Source: Zygnema cylindricum
Taxonomy: Eukaryota > Streptophyta > Zygnematophyceae > Zygnematales > Zygnemataceae
NCBI GenBank assembly: GCA_037447655.1
Contig: JBBHKE010002624.1
Coordinates: 64,001-128,000 of the forward strand
DNA: 64,000 nucleotides
Direction: 5' to 3'
Positions 1 through 11,030 of the stretch are shown piece after piece. Position numbers and translations under genes: made by a program. How positions within the stretch are numbered: the first letter of the stretch is position 1; every line of letters starts with the position of its first letter. The notes under the pieces were generated by a model. That model worked only from the letters and a program-made list of their open reading frames with translations, was not told where the DNA came from and ran no database searches.

Positions 1-1060
1 AGATATATGGGGACCGGTCAAAATTCCTTCCCTTCGTGGCACCCTATACCTTATCACCTTCACGGATGACTACTCAGGCTTCATCAAAGTTTACTTCATG
101 AAGGAAAAGAGCAAGGTCTTTACACGTTTCATGCACCGATCCTTTGTTTACGATCTGACAATGATGGAGATTATGTATCACATGCTTTTCCTGATAATTT
201 GAAAAAAAATGGAATTTCTCATGTATTTACTGTTCCGCACACTTTGGAATAGCATGGTGTTGCTGAATGGCTTAATAAGACTTTGGAGGCTTTTCAGTGT
301 GCTTCATACTTTAGAAACATAATAGAAACCAAATCTATAAAGTATAAAACACCTTATGAAATGTGGAATGGAAGAAAGCTGAATGTTAGTCACTTAAGAG
401 TCTTTGGAAAGAAATGTTTTATGTTGTATAATCTTACAATTTGGAAGCTCTGTTTGAAATCTATACCTGGTATTTCTTTGGGTTATGATGATAAATGTGT
501 AGTATATATAGTGTTTAATCCTTAGAAATGTATAATTTAGATTGGTTAGGAAGAGAGTCACTCTTTTGATGTCTTTAGTTTGAATGAGGCGAAAAGGAAA
601 AAGAAAATGTAGGAATACAACAGATTCATTTCAAGACATTATCGGCTTCCCCCTCTTCTTACACATTTGGACTGCCGCATATTTTTGGGCAGCCAGATTC
701 CCTTGCTACTGCAACTTCTACTCAACAACCTCTTCCACCTCTTCCTCCTCCTCCTCCCCCTCCTCCAAGACAAAACCGAAACCAACAGTTCCCGCTTCAT
801 ATTTTCTAGGGAGAAGAGTTGCTACTAAACCATCTCCTCCACTTCTCCTTCCTACAAGACAACCGGGGACAACCGGTTCCCGCTTTGAAATTTTCGGGAA
901 GAAGAAGACAAAACTACAGTTTGAGAGGTGAACGAGTGGACACTGCTTATTTTGCAAGCACATGAAAATCTCTTACCATTCATGAAGCTTTTTGTGTTAT
1001 TGAAAATTATTGATGGATTGATGCAGCAAATGATGAGATTAAATCAATTATCGATGTGGT
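1..1060 (+). pseudogene. Truncated copia pol fragment (integrase to start of RT), E0
   Basis: The window opens inside a Ty1/copia polyprotein. The first 180 bases translate to an integrase core stretch (DIWGPVK, then FTDDYSGFIKVYF), followed by frameshifts. Positions 283-525 give the region after the core with TPYEMWNGRKLNVSHLRVFG and GYDDK, typical of copia integrase. Positions 700-930 are a proline/serine-rich linker. About 1005-1060 reads WIDAANDEIKSIIDV, the usual start of the copia reverse transcriptase domain. It then stops abruptly and is followed by an oppositely oriented gag piece. In-frame stops, frameshifts and the missing RT and RNase H make it non-functional. The 5' part lies outside the window. 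Confidence 0.85.
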
Positions 1061-1084
1061 TTTGAGAGAAATAATGGTACAGAA

Positions 1085-1479
1085 GAAGATAAAGATGCAC
1101 CATAGAAGAATCCACCATGCTTCCGCCTATATATTTATATTCCCAGATCTGACCTGCATTATTAATCTCATGCAGTGCATTAGCTATAAAATATGTTTTT
1201 TTCGAAGCATCCTAGATTTTTGATGCTTTAGTAGCCTGTTTGTAGGATATATGCAGCTCGTTTGAGATTTTTAATTTTATCAAATGAAGGGCTTGGTCAT
1301 TCTTTTGACCAATATTGGCATCAATTTCTGCCAAAGATTCATTAACAACATTAAAAAGCTTCACTTGGACAAAGTAAGACATAACAAGTTTTGGCCAATA
1401 TAAGTATTGTCACCCATCAAAGACCGGAATTTGTGAATATAAGTATTCTCACCCATCAAAGACCGGAATTTGTGAAGGC
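1085..1479 (-). pseudogene. copia gag N-terminal remnant of E1, interrupted by E2
   Basis: Reverse-strand translation of about 1090-1360 gives a gag-like chain (KLFNVVNESLAEIDANIG, later QIWEYKYIGGSMVD) that aligns with the gag proteins at 6.8 kb (VNLLDILDGSLAETD...QIWDYKYTSGTM) and 36.2 kb. One in-frame TAG is present. The N-terminal IPVFDG-coding segment is tandemly duplicated (copies near 1410 and 1443). The reading ends at 1479, exactly where E2 begins. The missing first codons lie at 15077-15093, beyond E2, next to the LTR at 15094. So this is the 5' end of a minus-strand element, truncated downstream at about 1085 against E0. Confidence 0.75.
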
Positions 1480-2720
1480 TGCAACTCTAAGACCTCCATT
1501 GGTCCTCAGAGTAGGCAGCTCAGTAGAAGCCCTTATGATAGCTCTTACCCCTTTGAGTTTGATCACGAATGATTGTCACTTTGACACACAACAGGCTGAA
1601 CTAATTTCCTCTTATAAAGGTAAGACTCCTTTGAGTCAGTTGTTAAAAGAATCACTTCATTTTCTCCCCAGAGCAGTAAGTTATCGATGGCAAAGTTGAC
1701 TTTTTGTACACATGCGCTATTAGAGAGAGGCATCTCCCTAAGAATTGATTGAGTCCTAATCACCTCTTTAAACCCCCTACTACTGGTGTACCTAGCAAAT
1801 CTTATGACAGTAAAGTACAAGAAGGTATAGATAAGATAAGACTCCTTTGAGTTAGTTGTAAAACGAATCACTTCATTTGATCCCATGAGCAGTAAGTCAT
1901 GGATGGCCAAAGTTGACCTTTTGTATAGATGCGCTCTTAGAGAGAGGCATCTCCCTAAGAATTGCTTGTGTCCTAATCCCCTCTTTGAACCCCCTACTAC
2001 TGGTGTACCTAGCAAATTGTATGACTTTAAAGTACAAGATGGTATAGGTGTCTTTGTACTTCTTGTACGGCCATGGTACAGCATGGCCGTCCCCCGTCCC
2101 GCTATCTTCTGTCAGTTCCTTGGCTATAGTTGCTCCTTCCGCTATCGCCGCCGTCCACTAGTAGGCTGCCACGTGTCATCCGGTGACGCTTCCTCCATAA
2201 ACCGCCAAACAACCACTCTAGTGTTTGGGCTCTATTGGGTGCCGTTGGATTGATAGCAGCAATTAGTTACGTCCGTTTAAATTGAATGTTTCCTTTCATT
2301 TCGTGCGTCCTGGGTCTTTTAGTGCGTCCACGGTAGTTCCATGTATTTTCTGAGCTGTAACTCGTTAAATGAATATCGTAAAGTGTACATGTTTATAAAA
2401 TATTGTAACTGATATATCTTAGCACATGTCCTAGACTATAGGCTAAAGGAAATAGCTAGCGGCTACTTTGACAGACGGTAAGTACGAAGATCAAATCCTG
2501 GTTCTTGCAACCCTTTAGGTAAGTCTAGGGTGATCTGCTCCTTGTCTTTTAGAGAAGCCTGTCAGCCATGGCTCTAACTCCCTCTTTAGTTTTGAGTGAC
2601 TGCGACAAGTGTGGGGACTTAGGAGTGGAGTAAAAGGCAGTCTATCTTTCTATCTCTACTGTTATTATTTTACACTATTTAGACCTAAAAAATACCGAAC
2701 AGAAACCATTAATATCTACA
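1480..2720 (-). repeat. 3' LTR of E2 (family F1)
   Basis: It starts TGCAACT and ends TCTACA on the plus strand, directly next to the E2 polypurine tract. It matches 14059-15076 and 27084-28147. It is about 220 bp longer than the other E2 LTR because 1621-1836 is repeated at 1837-2052 (both start TAAGACTCCTTTGAG). The segment near 2445-2515 resembles a tRNA gene in the antisense direction to the element (see findings). Confidence 0.88.
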
Positions 2721-2735
2721 CTCCCTTTATTTTCT
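2721..2735 (-). promoter_or_regulatory. Polypurine tract of E2
   Basis: On the minus strand the sequence is AGAAAATAAAGGGAG immediately before the LTR terminus TGTAGA. This is the plus-strand DNA priming site of reverse transcription. Equivalent tracts precede the LTRs at 22162, 28148, 40944-40958, 47408-47421 and 59897. Confidence 0.8.
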
Positions 2736-2744
2736 TGTCACCTT

Positions 2745-3330
2745 TTAATTTAAGACCACACTTCTCCTACAAAAAAATAATTTAGGAGAAGGTACAGGTT
2801 TGGTTATCATATTTGCTACCATCTCACTATGAGATTTGTACTTTATTACTTTCTCTCTAACAAAACTTAGTCTAATATCTATGTGTTTGGTTTTTAAGTG
2901 GTGTTTGGAAATAGCTGCAATGGCAATAGCTACCTGATTATCACAAAATATCTTCTGCACACCACTTTTAAGATGACCAAGTTCACTAAACGAAGACTTG
3001 ACCCCCATCAATTCTTTCACAGCAGAACAAGAGGCCATGTATTTAGCCTCTATGGTGGACTGAGCAATAACTTTTTGCTGTTTGTTGCTCCAACAGCAAG
3101 CCCTATCTCCCGCATACAACACAAATCCTGAAGTACATCTCCTTATAGCAGCATCCCTATAATAGGAATCACTCCAAGTGGCGATGTCACTATTGTCCCC
3201 ACCCAAGTGCAACCATAGATCCCTAGTTCCTATAAGATATCTAAGGACTCTCTTAGCTGCCTCCCAATCTTTTTTAGTGGGAGCATTCAAACTTCTACTC
3301 AACACTCCTATAGCTGCAGCTTAATTCGGC
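2745..3330 (-). pseudogene. copia RNase H domain of E2
   Basis: A 186-codon open frame (2745-3305) reads VLSRSLNAP-type start, LHLGG, TWSDSYYRD, TSGFVLYAGDRACCWSNKQQ, STIEAKYMA, FCDNQVAIAIA, KHHLKTKHIDI and ITKPVP. The acidic catalytic residues (D of SDS, E of STIEA, D of CDNQ) are all visible. It removes RNA from the RNA/DNA hybrid during reverse transcription. It is the best-preserved domain of E2. The polyprotein upstream is shifted, so the domain cannot be made in its normal context. Confidence 0.9.
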
Positions 3331-4140
3331 CGGGCACAAAGATAAAGCTGCCAACTACTTTTCTATAAGGAATAGTTTGCACGAACTTCTGCTTTGCAAG
3401 ACCAAATTTATCTTCCAAATTTTTTAATCCCTCTTCTACACTCCCCTCACTTCCCTTGTTTAGCTCCATAAGAGTTGTACAACTATTAGCCTTGTCTATC
3501 TAGAATTTCTATCTCCGTCTCTCTCTACTTGAATTCCCAAAATATATCTTGCCTCCATCAAATCCTTCATCTCAAATTTACCATTTAGATCCATTTTGAG
3601 TTTATATATTTTATCCATATACATACTCAATACAAACAAATCATCAACATAAATTGCTATAAAAATGATTTCATCTTCATCTTCAAACAAATAAATTGAG
3701 TGACCCGAACTGATCCGAATGTATCCCAAACGTGTAAGAAACTCACCAAGCTTCTTGTTCCACTGTCGAAGCCTCTGTTTCATTCCATATAAAGATTTGA
3801 TCAATCGGCATACCTTGCTCTTCTCCCCTTACCCCAAAAACACTTTGAGTTGTTGCATGAAGATCTCCTCTGCTTGTTCTCTATGCCTAAAGGCCATCTT
3901 AATATCCATCTGGTGCACCTCCATGTCTTGCGTTACCGCCAGATTGATAAGAATACAGATTGAAGAAACCTGACGACCGGGGCAAATGTTTCCTCGTAGT
4001 CGATTCCCTCTTTCTACGTAAATCCTTTGACCACTAAACGTGCCTTCTAGCGCTCAATGGTTTTATCCGAGTTTAGTTTCAGTTAAATACCCATTAACAC
4101 CGGATTGGCTTTTGGTTTGGTGGACACTACAAGAACTTTT
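3331..4140 (-). pseudogene. copia reverse transcriptase of E2
   Basis: Minus-strand translation shows SLYGMKQRLRQWNKKL, GYIRISSGHSIYLFEDED, the catalytic box AIYVDDLFVL and ARYILGIQVERD (3496-3804). The N-terminal half (about 3810-4130) gives YKARLVVKGF-type and HQMDIKMA-type sequence in broken frames. The YVDD catalytic motif is intact, but stops and shifts separate the pieces. It lies between the linker/integrase and RNase H, as usual for Pseudoviridae-type elements. Confidence 0.88.
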
Positions 4141-5510
4141 AAGTATCGACCGCCATAATTAAGGCCATTTCCTTATTAATGGTCATTTGCTATCGGTTCC
4201 TCTCTTGACAGTTCATTGCCTCTTTATAGGTTTGAGGTTCATCCTGGTAAGACAGTTTGGTTCCCTTGTTATTAACATTTTTTTATTGTAGCCTTTTGAT
4301 GCTTCGCCTTCCTCCTTCAAAATATGTGGCTAGAATAGATAGATGTCGTGGATTCTTTCTAGTGATTTCTCTTCTCTCCCTTGGTTCCGGTTCAATTTCC
4401 ACCACGTCATCCGCCTCTGCCTAAGTTGTCACTTGAGGTTCCATAACACATTCCTTTTCAATCTGATTTGTACCTATACGATTATCATTTTCGCGAAATC
4501 GTGGATAGTTAGGAAGCTTAAAGTTATCACAATTTTTTGACTCAAATATGATTTTAACTGACTTTGTATATTTAAATGAATTTACAAATTTCCCTTCATC
4601 TATAACTACTAGGTGCTTGACTAGGATTATATCTTCCCTTTTAAGACCATACACTGTATACCCTTTAACATCCTCATCGTATCCTACCATGTATCCTAGT
4701 TTCCCTTTGGGATCTAACTTCTAGTTTGACCGATGTGTATCTAGACTGAACACTTGACTACCGAAAACCTCTAAGTGTGACACATCTGGTTTTCTGCCGG
4801 TCCATCTCTCATAGGGTGTTTGTCCTTTAACTGCCAAAGTAAGAACTCTATTCTTAAGATAATTGGTGCAATTCATTGCCTCAGCCCAAAACCATTTTCT
4901 TGTTTTCTAATCTGGCAAAACACTTCTAGCACTATGACTTAGTGTCCTATTCAAACTCTCGGCTACACCATTTTGTTCATGATTTTCAGGAACCGTCTTT
5001 TGATGGTATACTCCATCTTCTCCCAGATAATTCTCGAACTAGTTTGAGGTATACCCCCCCCATTATCACTCCGCAATATATTGATTGGGGTTTGACGGAG
5101 TTTCTCACTCCATGCCTTATATTGCTTAAAACATTTTGGAGCTTCTCATTTATTTTTTAGAAAACACACTCTTGGATTTGTAGACGAGTAATCAGTAATA
5201 ATCATCATAAACCTCTTACCTCCGGGTGAGAGCACTTTTGCCAGTCCCCAAATATCTATATTTACCAAATCTATAACTTTTCCCCGTTATAAGTGGTTGT
5301 TTTTGGGAAGGGTAATCTTTGCACCTTACTTTGAGCACACCCACTACAGTCACTCACATGCTCCCATTCACCAAACAGAATCCCTCCCACTACTCCCATC
5401 TTTTTGATTTCTTTTAATTTATCTAAATGCGCATGTCCAAGCCTCTTATGCCACAACCTTATATCATGAACACCGACATAATTAAGTTTCTTCTTTTCAT
5501 TGCTTGGAAT
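4141..5510 (-). pseudogene. copia integrase and pre-integrase zinc region of E2
   Basis: From 5513 downward on the minus strand: LWHKRLGHAHLDKLKEIKK and CSGCAQSKVQRLPFP (the HHCC zinc domain), then the integrase core in broken frames with RSDNGG near 5065 and PENHEQNGVAESLNRTL near 4940-4985 (second D and the E of the DDE triad visible). Then RWTGRKPDVSHLEVFG and GYDEDVKGYTVYGLKREDIILVKHLVV (4421-4690) and an acidic linker toward RT. Several frameshifts and stops make it inactive. Confidence 0.85.
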
Positions 5511-5774
5511 CAACCTTAAAATCCCTTGGCTACCCTTTTCAGCAGTGAAATAATTTTCTTCCTATAAATTAGCAGTAAAGACTCCTTTCCTAGTGCTAGT
5601 TCTAAAACCATTATCATCTAACACATAGGATGAGATGATATTTTTGTTCAACTCGAAGTAAACAATATATCAGAGAATGTATTTATGGATATTTTTCCTT
5701 ACACAAATACTTTTAGATCTACCGATCTTACCAAAGTAATAGTGACTACCCTCCCATCCCCATACTCTATCTCT
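5511..5774 (-). pseudogene. C-terminal part of copia protease of E2
   Basis: Minus-strand frames give EYGDGRVVT, a VDLKV-type strand and LDDNGF followed by STRKG, which matches the protease C-terminal half at 35100-35228 and 26770-26980. The sequence stops at 5774 with TCTCT, where E3 begins. The active-site half is at 12824-12900 on the far side of E3. Confidence 0.75.
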
Positions 5775-6752
5775 TGTTGGTTTTTGAAAGCTTAAGTCTC
5801 ATTAAATTTATAAGACGGCGGGAAAATAGATGTATAGGGACATGCGTCGTCACTTGAAGCATAGTGAAAGTTTTAATGGTACCGACACCAGCATTGGAAC
5901 AGCGCACCTGCAACATAGATGGAACAAGCGCAGCTGCGGTTATTTTTGATATGGTCTATACGGACGAAGGTAGACTGCGACGCAATGGGGCAACGCAACT
6001 ACGGATATCTTGGTACAAGACAACGCAGTTGCTACTCAACAAGACAAACGCAGCTGCGGCTATTTTTGGCATGGGACAACGCAGCTGCTACGAAGCTATA
6101 GATATTTGAATGTGATCTGGAATTGGACTGCGCTGCTACAGTTGAACACAATCGAGTCAACGCACGAGATTCACAAATGACTTACTGAGAGGTGTTTTTA
6201 CAACAACTGAGTCGCACATATCCAGACAAATGGAACTAGCCGACGGCGAGTATTTGTACAACCACTTAGTACAAATTTTCAGTAATATTGATTGTGTATG
6301 GTAAATTTGTTTTAGCGTGATTAGGATTAATTAGATCACAGTGGTAGTTTTGTGTTTTGGATATATCTCTTAGGAACACCTGTGTCGGCGGTATAAATTT
6401 ATGTAAAAGGAAAACTAAAAGTAGATACTCACTAAGAGTATAAGAGTAAGGACTTAGAATATTTTTGGTATCTAGACTTCCAGACTGTGTAATCTGCAAA
6501 CTGTTTTTGGGAAACTTCTGAGTTGCATATCTTGGTGTATGTTGGATCAAATAAGCTGAAACTTTGGTAGTTGTCAAACTTTGTGATACACTATACTGTG
6601 GTATAATTTGAAGCAGTTTTGACCTTTGTGTCAACCTTATTAAGCTGTAAAAGGTAGCTGTCTGTTAGGATTCTTGATAAGCTTCTATGGTGAATTATGT
6701 ATACTTCTACAACTGCTGATGCTCCATCTACTCTAGTGGTGGTAGAACAACA
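5775..6752 (+). repeat. 5' LTR of E3 (family F3)
   Basis: Matches 11859-12823 over its full length and, more distantly, the E4 LTRs at 35229 and 40959. It contains repeated CAGCTGC-centred segments at 5930-6090. Its last 56 bases hold an ATG (6697) that opens the gag frame. Confidence 0.9.
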
Positions 6753-7570
6753 GGTTATGGGCATGTCATCAAGAATTCCTTTCTTCTCGGAGGAAAAATA
6801 CGCTTATTAGGTGGATATGGGGAACACACACTTCGAAAATGTTAACCTTTTGGATATTTTGGATGGCTCACTAGCAGAAACAGATCTGTCTTGGTTAAAG
6901 AAAAATTCACAAGCTCGATCACTTTTTAAGTTTTGTATATCACACGAATTGGCTATGTCACGGATAAAAATGAAAAAGGCGATCGATATTTGGAAATCTC
7001 TCAAAGCTGATTTTGAAAAGGCTAATGTTCAGGAAAAACTATTTCTGGCTAGACAAATTTGGGACTACAAATACACGAGTGGCACAATGGCAGAATATTG
7101 TAACAAATTTCGGATACTAATTTATTCCCATGCTTGTGCAGGTGGATCTTTTCCACAATTTCAGCAGGCTGCCTTGCTGATGAGAGGTCTTCCTACTACT
7201 ATGAAAGCAGTGTCTAATAGGCTGAAACAAAAAGATAAAGCTAGCTAGACAACAAAAAGATAAAGCTAGCTGGACACTACAGTTAGCTATTAATTTGATA
7301 TTTGAAGAGGAAGCGGAGTCTAAAACTCTCAATGGTGAAAAACAAGTAGAGGCATTTAACACAAAATTTGACAAAAAAACTCAGTTTAATGAGCAGAGAA
7401 ATCAGTTAAATCACAGTCAAAATCAGTTTAGACAGTTTAATCAAAGAGGAAATAGACAACCTTACAATGTTTGTTTTTATTGTAATGAAAAGGTCATGGA
7501 TATAAATTTTGTCCTAAGCTTAAGAAAGCAGAAAGCTAATGAAACAGGTTTGTACAGGCCTGAATGACAA
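6697..7570 (+). pseudogene. copia gag of E3, starting inside the LTR
   Basis: ATG at 6697 lies 56 bp before the LTR end and is in frame with the gag at 6811-7248, broken by one TAG near 6807. The chain continues through the primer binding site (VMGMSSRIPF), HFENVNLLDILDGSLAETD, MKKAIDIWKSLKADFEKANVQEKL, IWDYKYTSGTM and LLMRGLPTT, followed by a local duplication around 7225-7270. A decayed zinc knuckle (CFYCNE, the remaining His and Cys lost) lies near 7468. Gag forms the virus-like particle. At least two stops and a frameshift make it inactive. Confidence 0.85.
6753..6767 (+). promoter_or_regulatory. Primer binding site of E3 (initiator tRNA-Met anticodon type)
   Basis: GGTTATGGGCATGTC follows the LTR end directly. 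Its first ten bases are complementary to the anticodon stem-loop of eukaryotic initiator tRNA-Met (GGTGGGCCCATAACC). This indicates priming by an internally cleaved tRNA, as known for Drosophila copia and yeast Ty5. The usual plant site TGGTATCAGAGC is absent. Confidence 0.7.
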
Positions 7571-8330
7571 TAAATCCAATTTCATCAAGGCTTCACAAGA
7601 TCATAACAACGAGGAAATGCACTCTTCTCGGCGTCTTCTTCTCATCGGGACGAGTCTCTTTCACTCTCTGACAAGGAGGATGATGATCTATTTGCTATGG
7701 CAACACCTATGGAGGGCGCGAAAGACAATGGATGGATAATGAACACGAGAGTGTCGGCCCACAGGTGTTGGAACAACACAGTTGTTAAAATCTTAAATCA
7801 ACACAGAAGAAAAACATCTACTATGCATGTGGAATAAGTGTGCAAACACGAGCAGTATGTGATGTCTCTTTGCTAGTTTATGTAGAAGGCAAGGCAGTTG
7901 AGAGAACTCTTCATAATGTTCTCTACGTACCGGATTTTAGGAAAAAATTGTTTTCCACTTCTTTAGTAGAGAGTGAAGGATTTGAGGTCAATGTGAAACA
8001 TGGAAGGCAAGTAGTTAGCAAAAATGGAAAAATTGTAGTTACACGAACTAGAGATGCCAGCAAAATGTATCGAATGGATATGCCCGATAATAAAGAAAAT
8101 GATGTTTTGTATTCCAATGCATTATCCTTAAATGAGTTGTGGCATAAAAGATTAGGCCATGTGAACAATGAAAGTATGAAAAAGATGGTCAACGCTGGCA
8201 AAATAGAAGGAGTCACTCTGTCAAATCAGTCACCTAAAACGTGTGATGGCTGTGCATTAGGAAAAATACACAAATTACCATTTCCTCAAGAGTCTAAACA
8301 TAACTCTACTAAACTCTTGCAACTTATTCA
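7571..8330 (+). pseudogene. copia protease and pre-integrase zinc region of E3
   Basis: The protease active site near 7730-7760 reads GWIMNTRVSAH where the family has W-I-x-D-T/S-G-A-S, so the catalytic Asp and Gly are lost. An open frame of 178 codons (7840-8376) follows with LHNVLYVPDFRKKLFSTSLVE, LWHKRLGHVNNESMKKM, CDGCALGKIHKLPFP: protease C-terminal half plus the HHCC zinc domain of integrase. Confidence 0.85.
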
Positions 8331-9790
8331 TTCTAATATTTTTGGCCCTGCAAAGGTACCATCTGCCGGGGGATGAATTATATGGTTACATTTACAAATG
8401 ATTTTTTGAGGTTTACTAAGGTCTACTTCATGAAGGCTAAGGGTGAAGTTTTCACTCATTTTCAACACTGCAAATCGTGGGCGGAGAAACTAGATTGTTA
8501 GCCGATTTTGGAGCTTAAATCTAACAATGGCGGGGAATATACGTAAATAGAGTTTGAAAACTGTTGTTCTGAGACAAGTGCTGGTACTGAAGATGAAGAA
8601 GATGCAGCAGTAGTCATCGTAGAACAAATCAAGAGAGGAAGCTTCCACAAATACCGATGGCTGAACAGAAACTTTGACAGACTATAACTTTCGGAAAAAT
8701 GCTCCAAACGTCCTGAAAATTTGCCACAATGTAGATAACATTCAAAGAAACACACACACAAAATGTCAATCAATTCCGCTCACAAATATGTGAGATATGT
8801 AGAAATGAAATTACATAAAACTGTATGTACAGTTTTCATATCATTTGTTCCTAAATATCAAATTTACTAAGTCCTACTTTTATACACCAAAACTACACTA
8901 AGCTTTACGGAGGCATTCCAGCCGTACATCTAACATTCTATCACAAATATTTACACCGAAGTTCAGACAACGTAAAGTGATAATGATCTAGTCACGCCTC
9001 GTCACTATTTGTTGGCGGCGGCTGTCAGCGGTCCGATTAGAGGATTTGGCACCGTAGAATTGACTTCACGAAGTCCAGTTCCTGCCGAATTTCCCTACGT
9101 CCACGGAGGACATACTCACGCATTCTCCCAAGTGACGACACGTGTCCCAAGTGTGAATGAACCGTGAACTCCCAACTTCACTGTCACACTAATTTCGGTA
9201 AGTACTGAACCGAACTCAACCAAAAATAGCTTAAGTCCTGAACAGCTCTCTCTCACAACTGAGGCATAAAGAGGACTAAAGCTTTCTAAAAACAACAAAA
9301 ACTTCTTACTCAAAGAAGGTATAAGTCAGAAATAAACTGGTTGATATTTTCCGGAACAAAATGTGGTCTTAGAAAGACTAAATAGAACTATTACGCAGAG
9401 CTCTAGGTCCATGTTGGCGGATAAAGATGTGGATCCGAAATTCTGGGCTGAAGCATTAAACAGTATTGTTTATATCAAAAATAGGATAGGTTCAAAATCG
9501 GTAGAAACCACTCCTTACGAGATCTAGAGGGGTACAAAACCGGATATCAGTCACTTCAAAGTCTTTGGCAGTAAATACTTTATTTTGGATACGTCTAATG
9601 ATAAATGGAAAATGGAACCTAAGGGATTGCCGAGCATTTTGTTATGATATGATGTTCACTCTAAAGGTTATAGAGTCTTTATTAATGAGAGGCAGAAAAC
9701 TATTGTAGCAAGGAACATTGTTGTCAAAGATGAACTAGACTCGATTGAATTATTTAAAATGACAGAACATCAGAAGCAGCAAAAAGTTTA
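8331..9790 (+). pseudogene. copia integrase of E3, interrupted by a solo LTR
   Basis: Positions 8331-8561 give the start of the core (TFTNDF..FTKVYFMKAKGE, SNNGGEYT). The frame is cut at 8561 by a solo LTR and resumes at 9303 with PEQN, LERLNRTI, SRSMLADKDVDPKFWAEALNS, KPDISHFKVFGSKYF, SKGYRVFINERQKTIVARNIVVKDE. The aspartate of the DNGGEY motif is replaced by Asn and a stop follows. The integrase core is therefore catalytically dead even apart from the insertion. Confidence 0.87.
8562..9297 (-). mobile_element. Solo LTR (family F2) in the E3 integrase
   Basis: 736 bp starting TGTTGTTCTGAG and ending AAAACAACA, flanked by a perfect 5-bp TSD AAAAC (8557-8561 and 9298-9302). It matches the LTRs at 15094-15943 and 42168-43147. 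Removing it with one TSD copy would bring the two parts of the integrase frame back into register, which confirms the exact borders. Orientation is assigned by similarity to the LTR of the minus-strand element E5. Confidence 0.9.
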
Positions 9791-11030
9791 GGAATATGTC
9801 ATTTTAGATAGCATCCATAATATTGTTCCACAGATGCAAAATCCACAAGTGGTAACACAATAGTCGAAACATTATCGCATTCCCCAACAAGTTCATTTGG
9901 AAATGGACCTGCAGCAGTCGCTGCCTACGGATCGCAACCAGCGCAATAGATGGGAAACGGACCAACAACACTCGCTGCCTACATATCGCAACCAACGCTA
10001 CAAGCGCAGCGCAAGGGATCCGACAATTTTAGCCTCAAAATTTACGAGGGGAAGAAAATCTACTAGCCGCCTGCAAGCAAGTTCTCACTTCGTCTACTTG
10101 GCAACCTCAAGGAGCCTGTGACCATCCGGGAAAAAATCTCATCACCAGAGCTGAATCACTGGATCAAGGCGGCAAACGATGAAATGAAGTCGATCATGGA
10201 AGCTCATACATGGCAGCTTGAGGACCTTCCTCCGGATCGAAAAGCAATCGGTAGCAAGTGGGTATTCAAGGTAAAGTTAAATCCATATAATACCATTGAA
10301 TGATTTAAGGCTAGACTTGTGGCAAAGGGATATAATCAAAAGGAAGGAATTGATTTTGAAGAAACTTTTTCTCCGGTTGTAAGATTTCCGACATTTAGGA
10401 TTTTGCTATCTCTCGCTGCTATAGAGGATATGGAAATACATCAGATGGATGTAAAGACGACGTTTTTGCATGGAGAACTAGAGATGACAATTTACATGCA
10501 GTAGCCTGAAATGTATGTAGAACAAGGAAAAGAGCACTTAGTATGCAAACTGCTAAAATCTTTGTACGGCCTAAAAATAAGCCCCGAGGCAATGGATTTT
10601 AAAACTTGATGAATTCTAAACTAGCCTATGATATAAATGGATAAGCTCTGATCACTTTGTCTATGTTTTAAAAGGAGAAAATGGAATAGTGTACATAGCG
10701 GTGTATGTAGATGATTTACTATTAGTTAGCAAATCAATGGCACAAATTAACAATATTAAATTTGCTTTAAACTCACGGTTCGAGAAGAAAGACCTCGGTA
10801 AGGCAAAATATATCTTGGGCATCCAGGTAGAAAGGGATAGAAAAATCAGATTAATAAAATTGACTCCAAAAGAGGCTATTGGGAACATGTTAGATGAATA
10901 TGGAATGCAAGGGGCAAAAGAATGTGTAACACCAATGGAGTTTTGGCATAAGTTAGAAGGGGAAAAAACAAAAGCGGGTGTTATTGTCAATAAAACTTTT
11001 GAGTAAGAGGAGGATGATCTTACGGCTCTC
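9791..11030 (+). pseudogene. copia linker and reverse transcriptase of E3
   Basis: After a Gln-rich linker (9791-10117) the RT starts with SPELNHWIKAANDEMKSIMEAHTW, LEDLPPDRKAIGSKWVFKVKLNPYNTIE (10118-10303), then [48 protein letters not shown], a damaged SLYGLK region, and the catalytic box VYVDDLLLVSKS near 10700-10735, followed by AKYILGIQVERD. YVDD is intact, but stops at about 10300, 10503 and 11005 and a frameshift near 10580 inactivate it. Confidence 0.9.

Noticed and set aside
5864-6109. Open frames in the CAGCTGC-rich part of the F3 LTRs (also 11842-12240)
   Set aside because: They lie wholly inside LTRs, occur on both strands and have no known motif.
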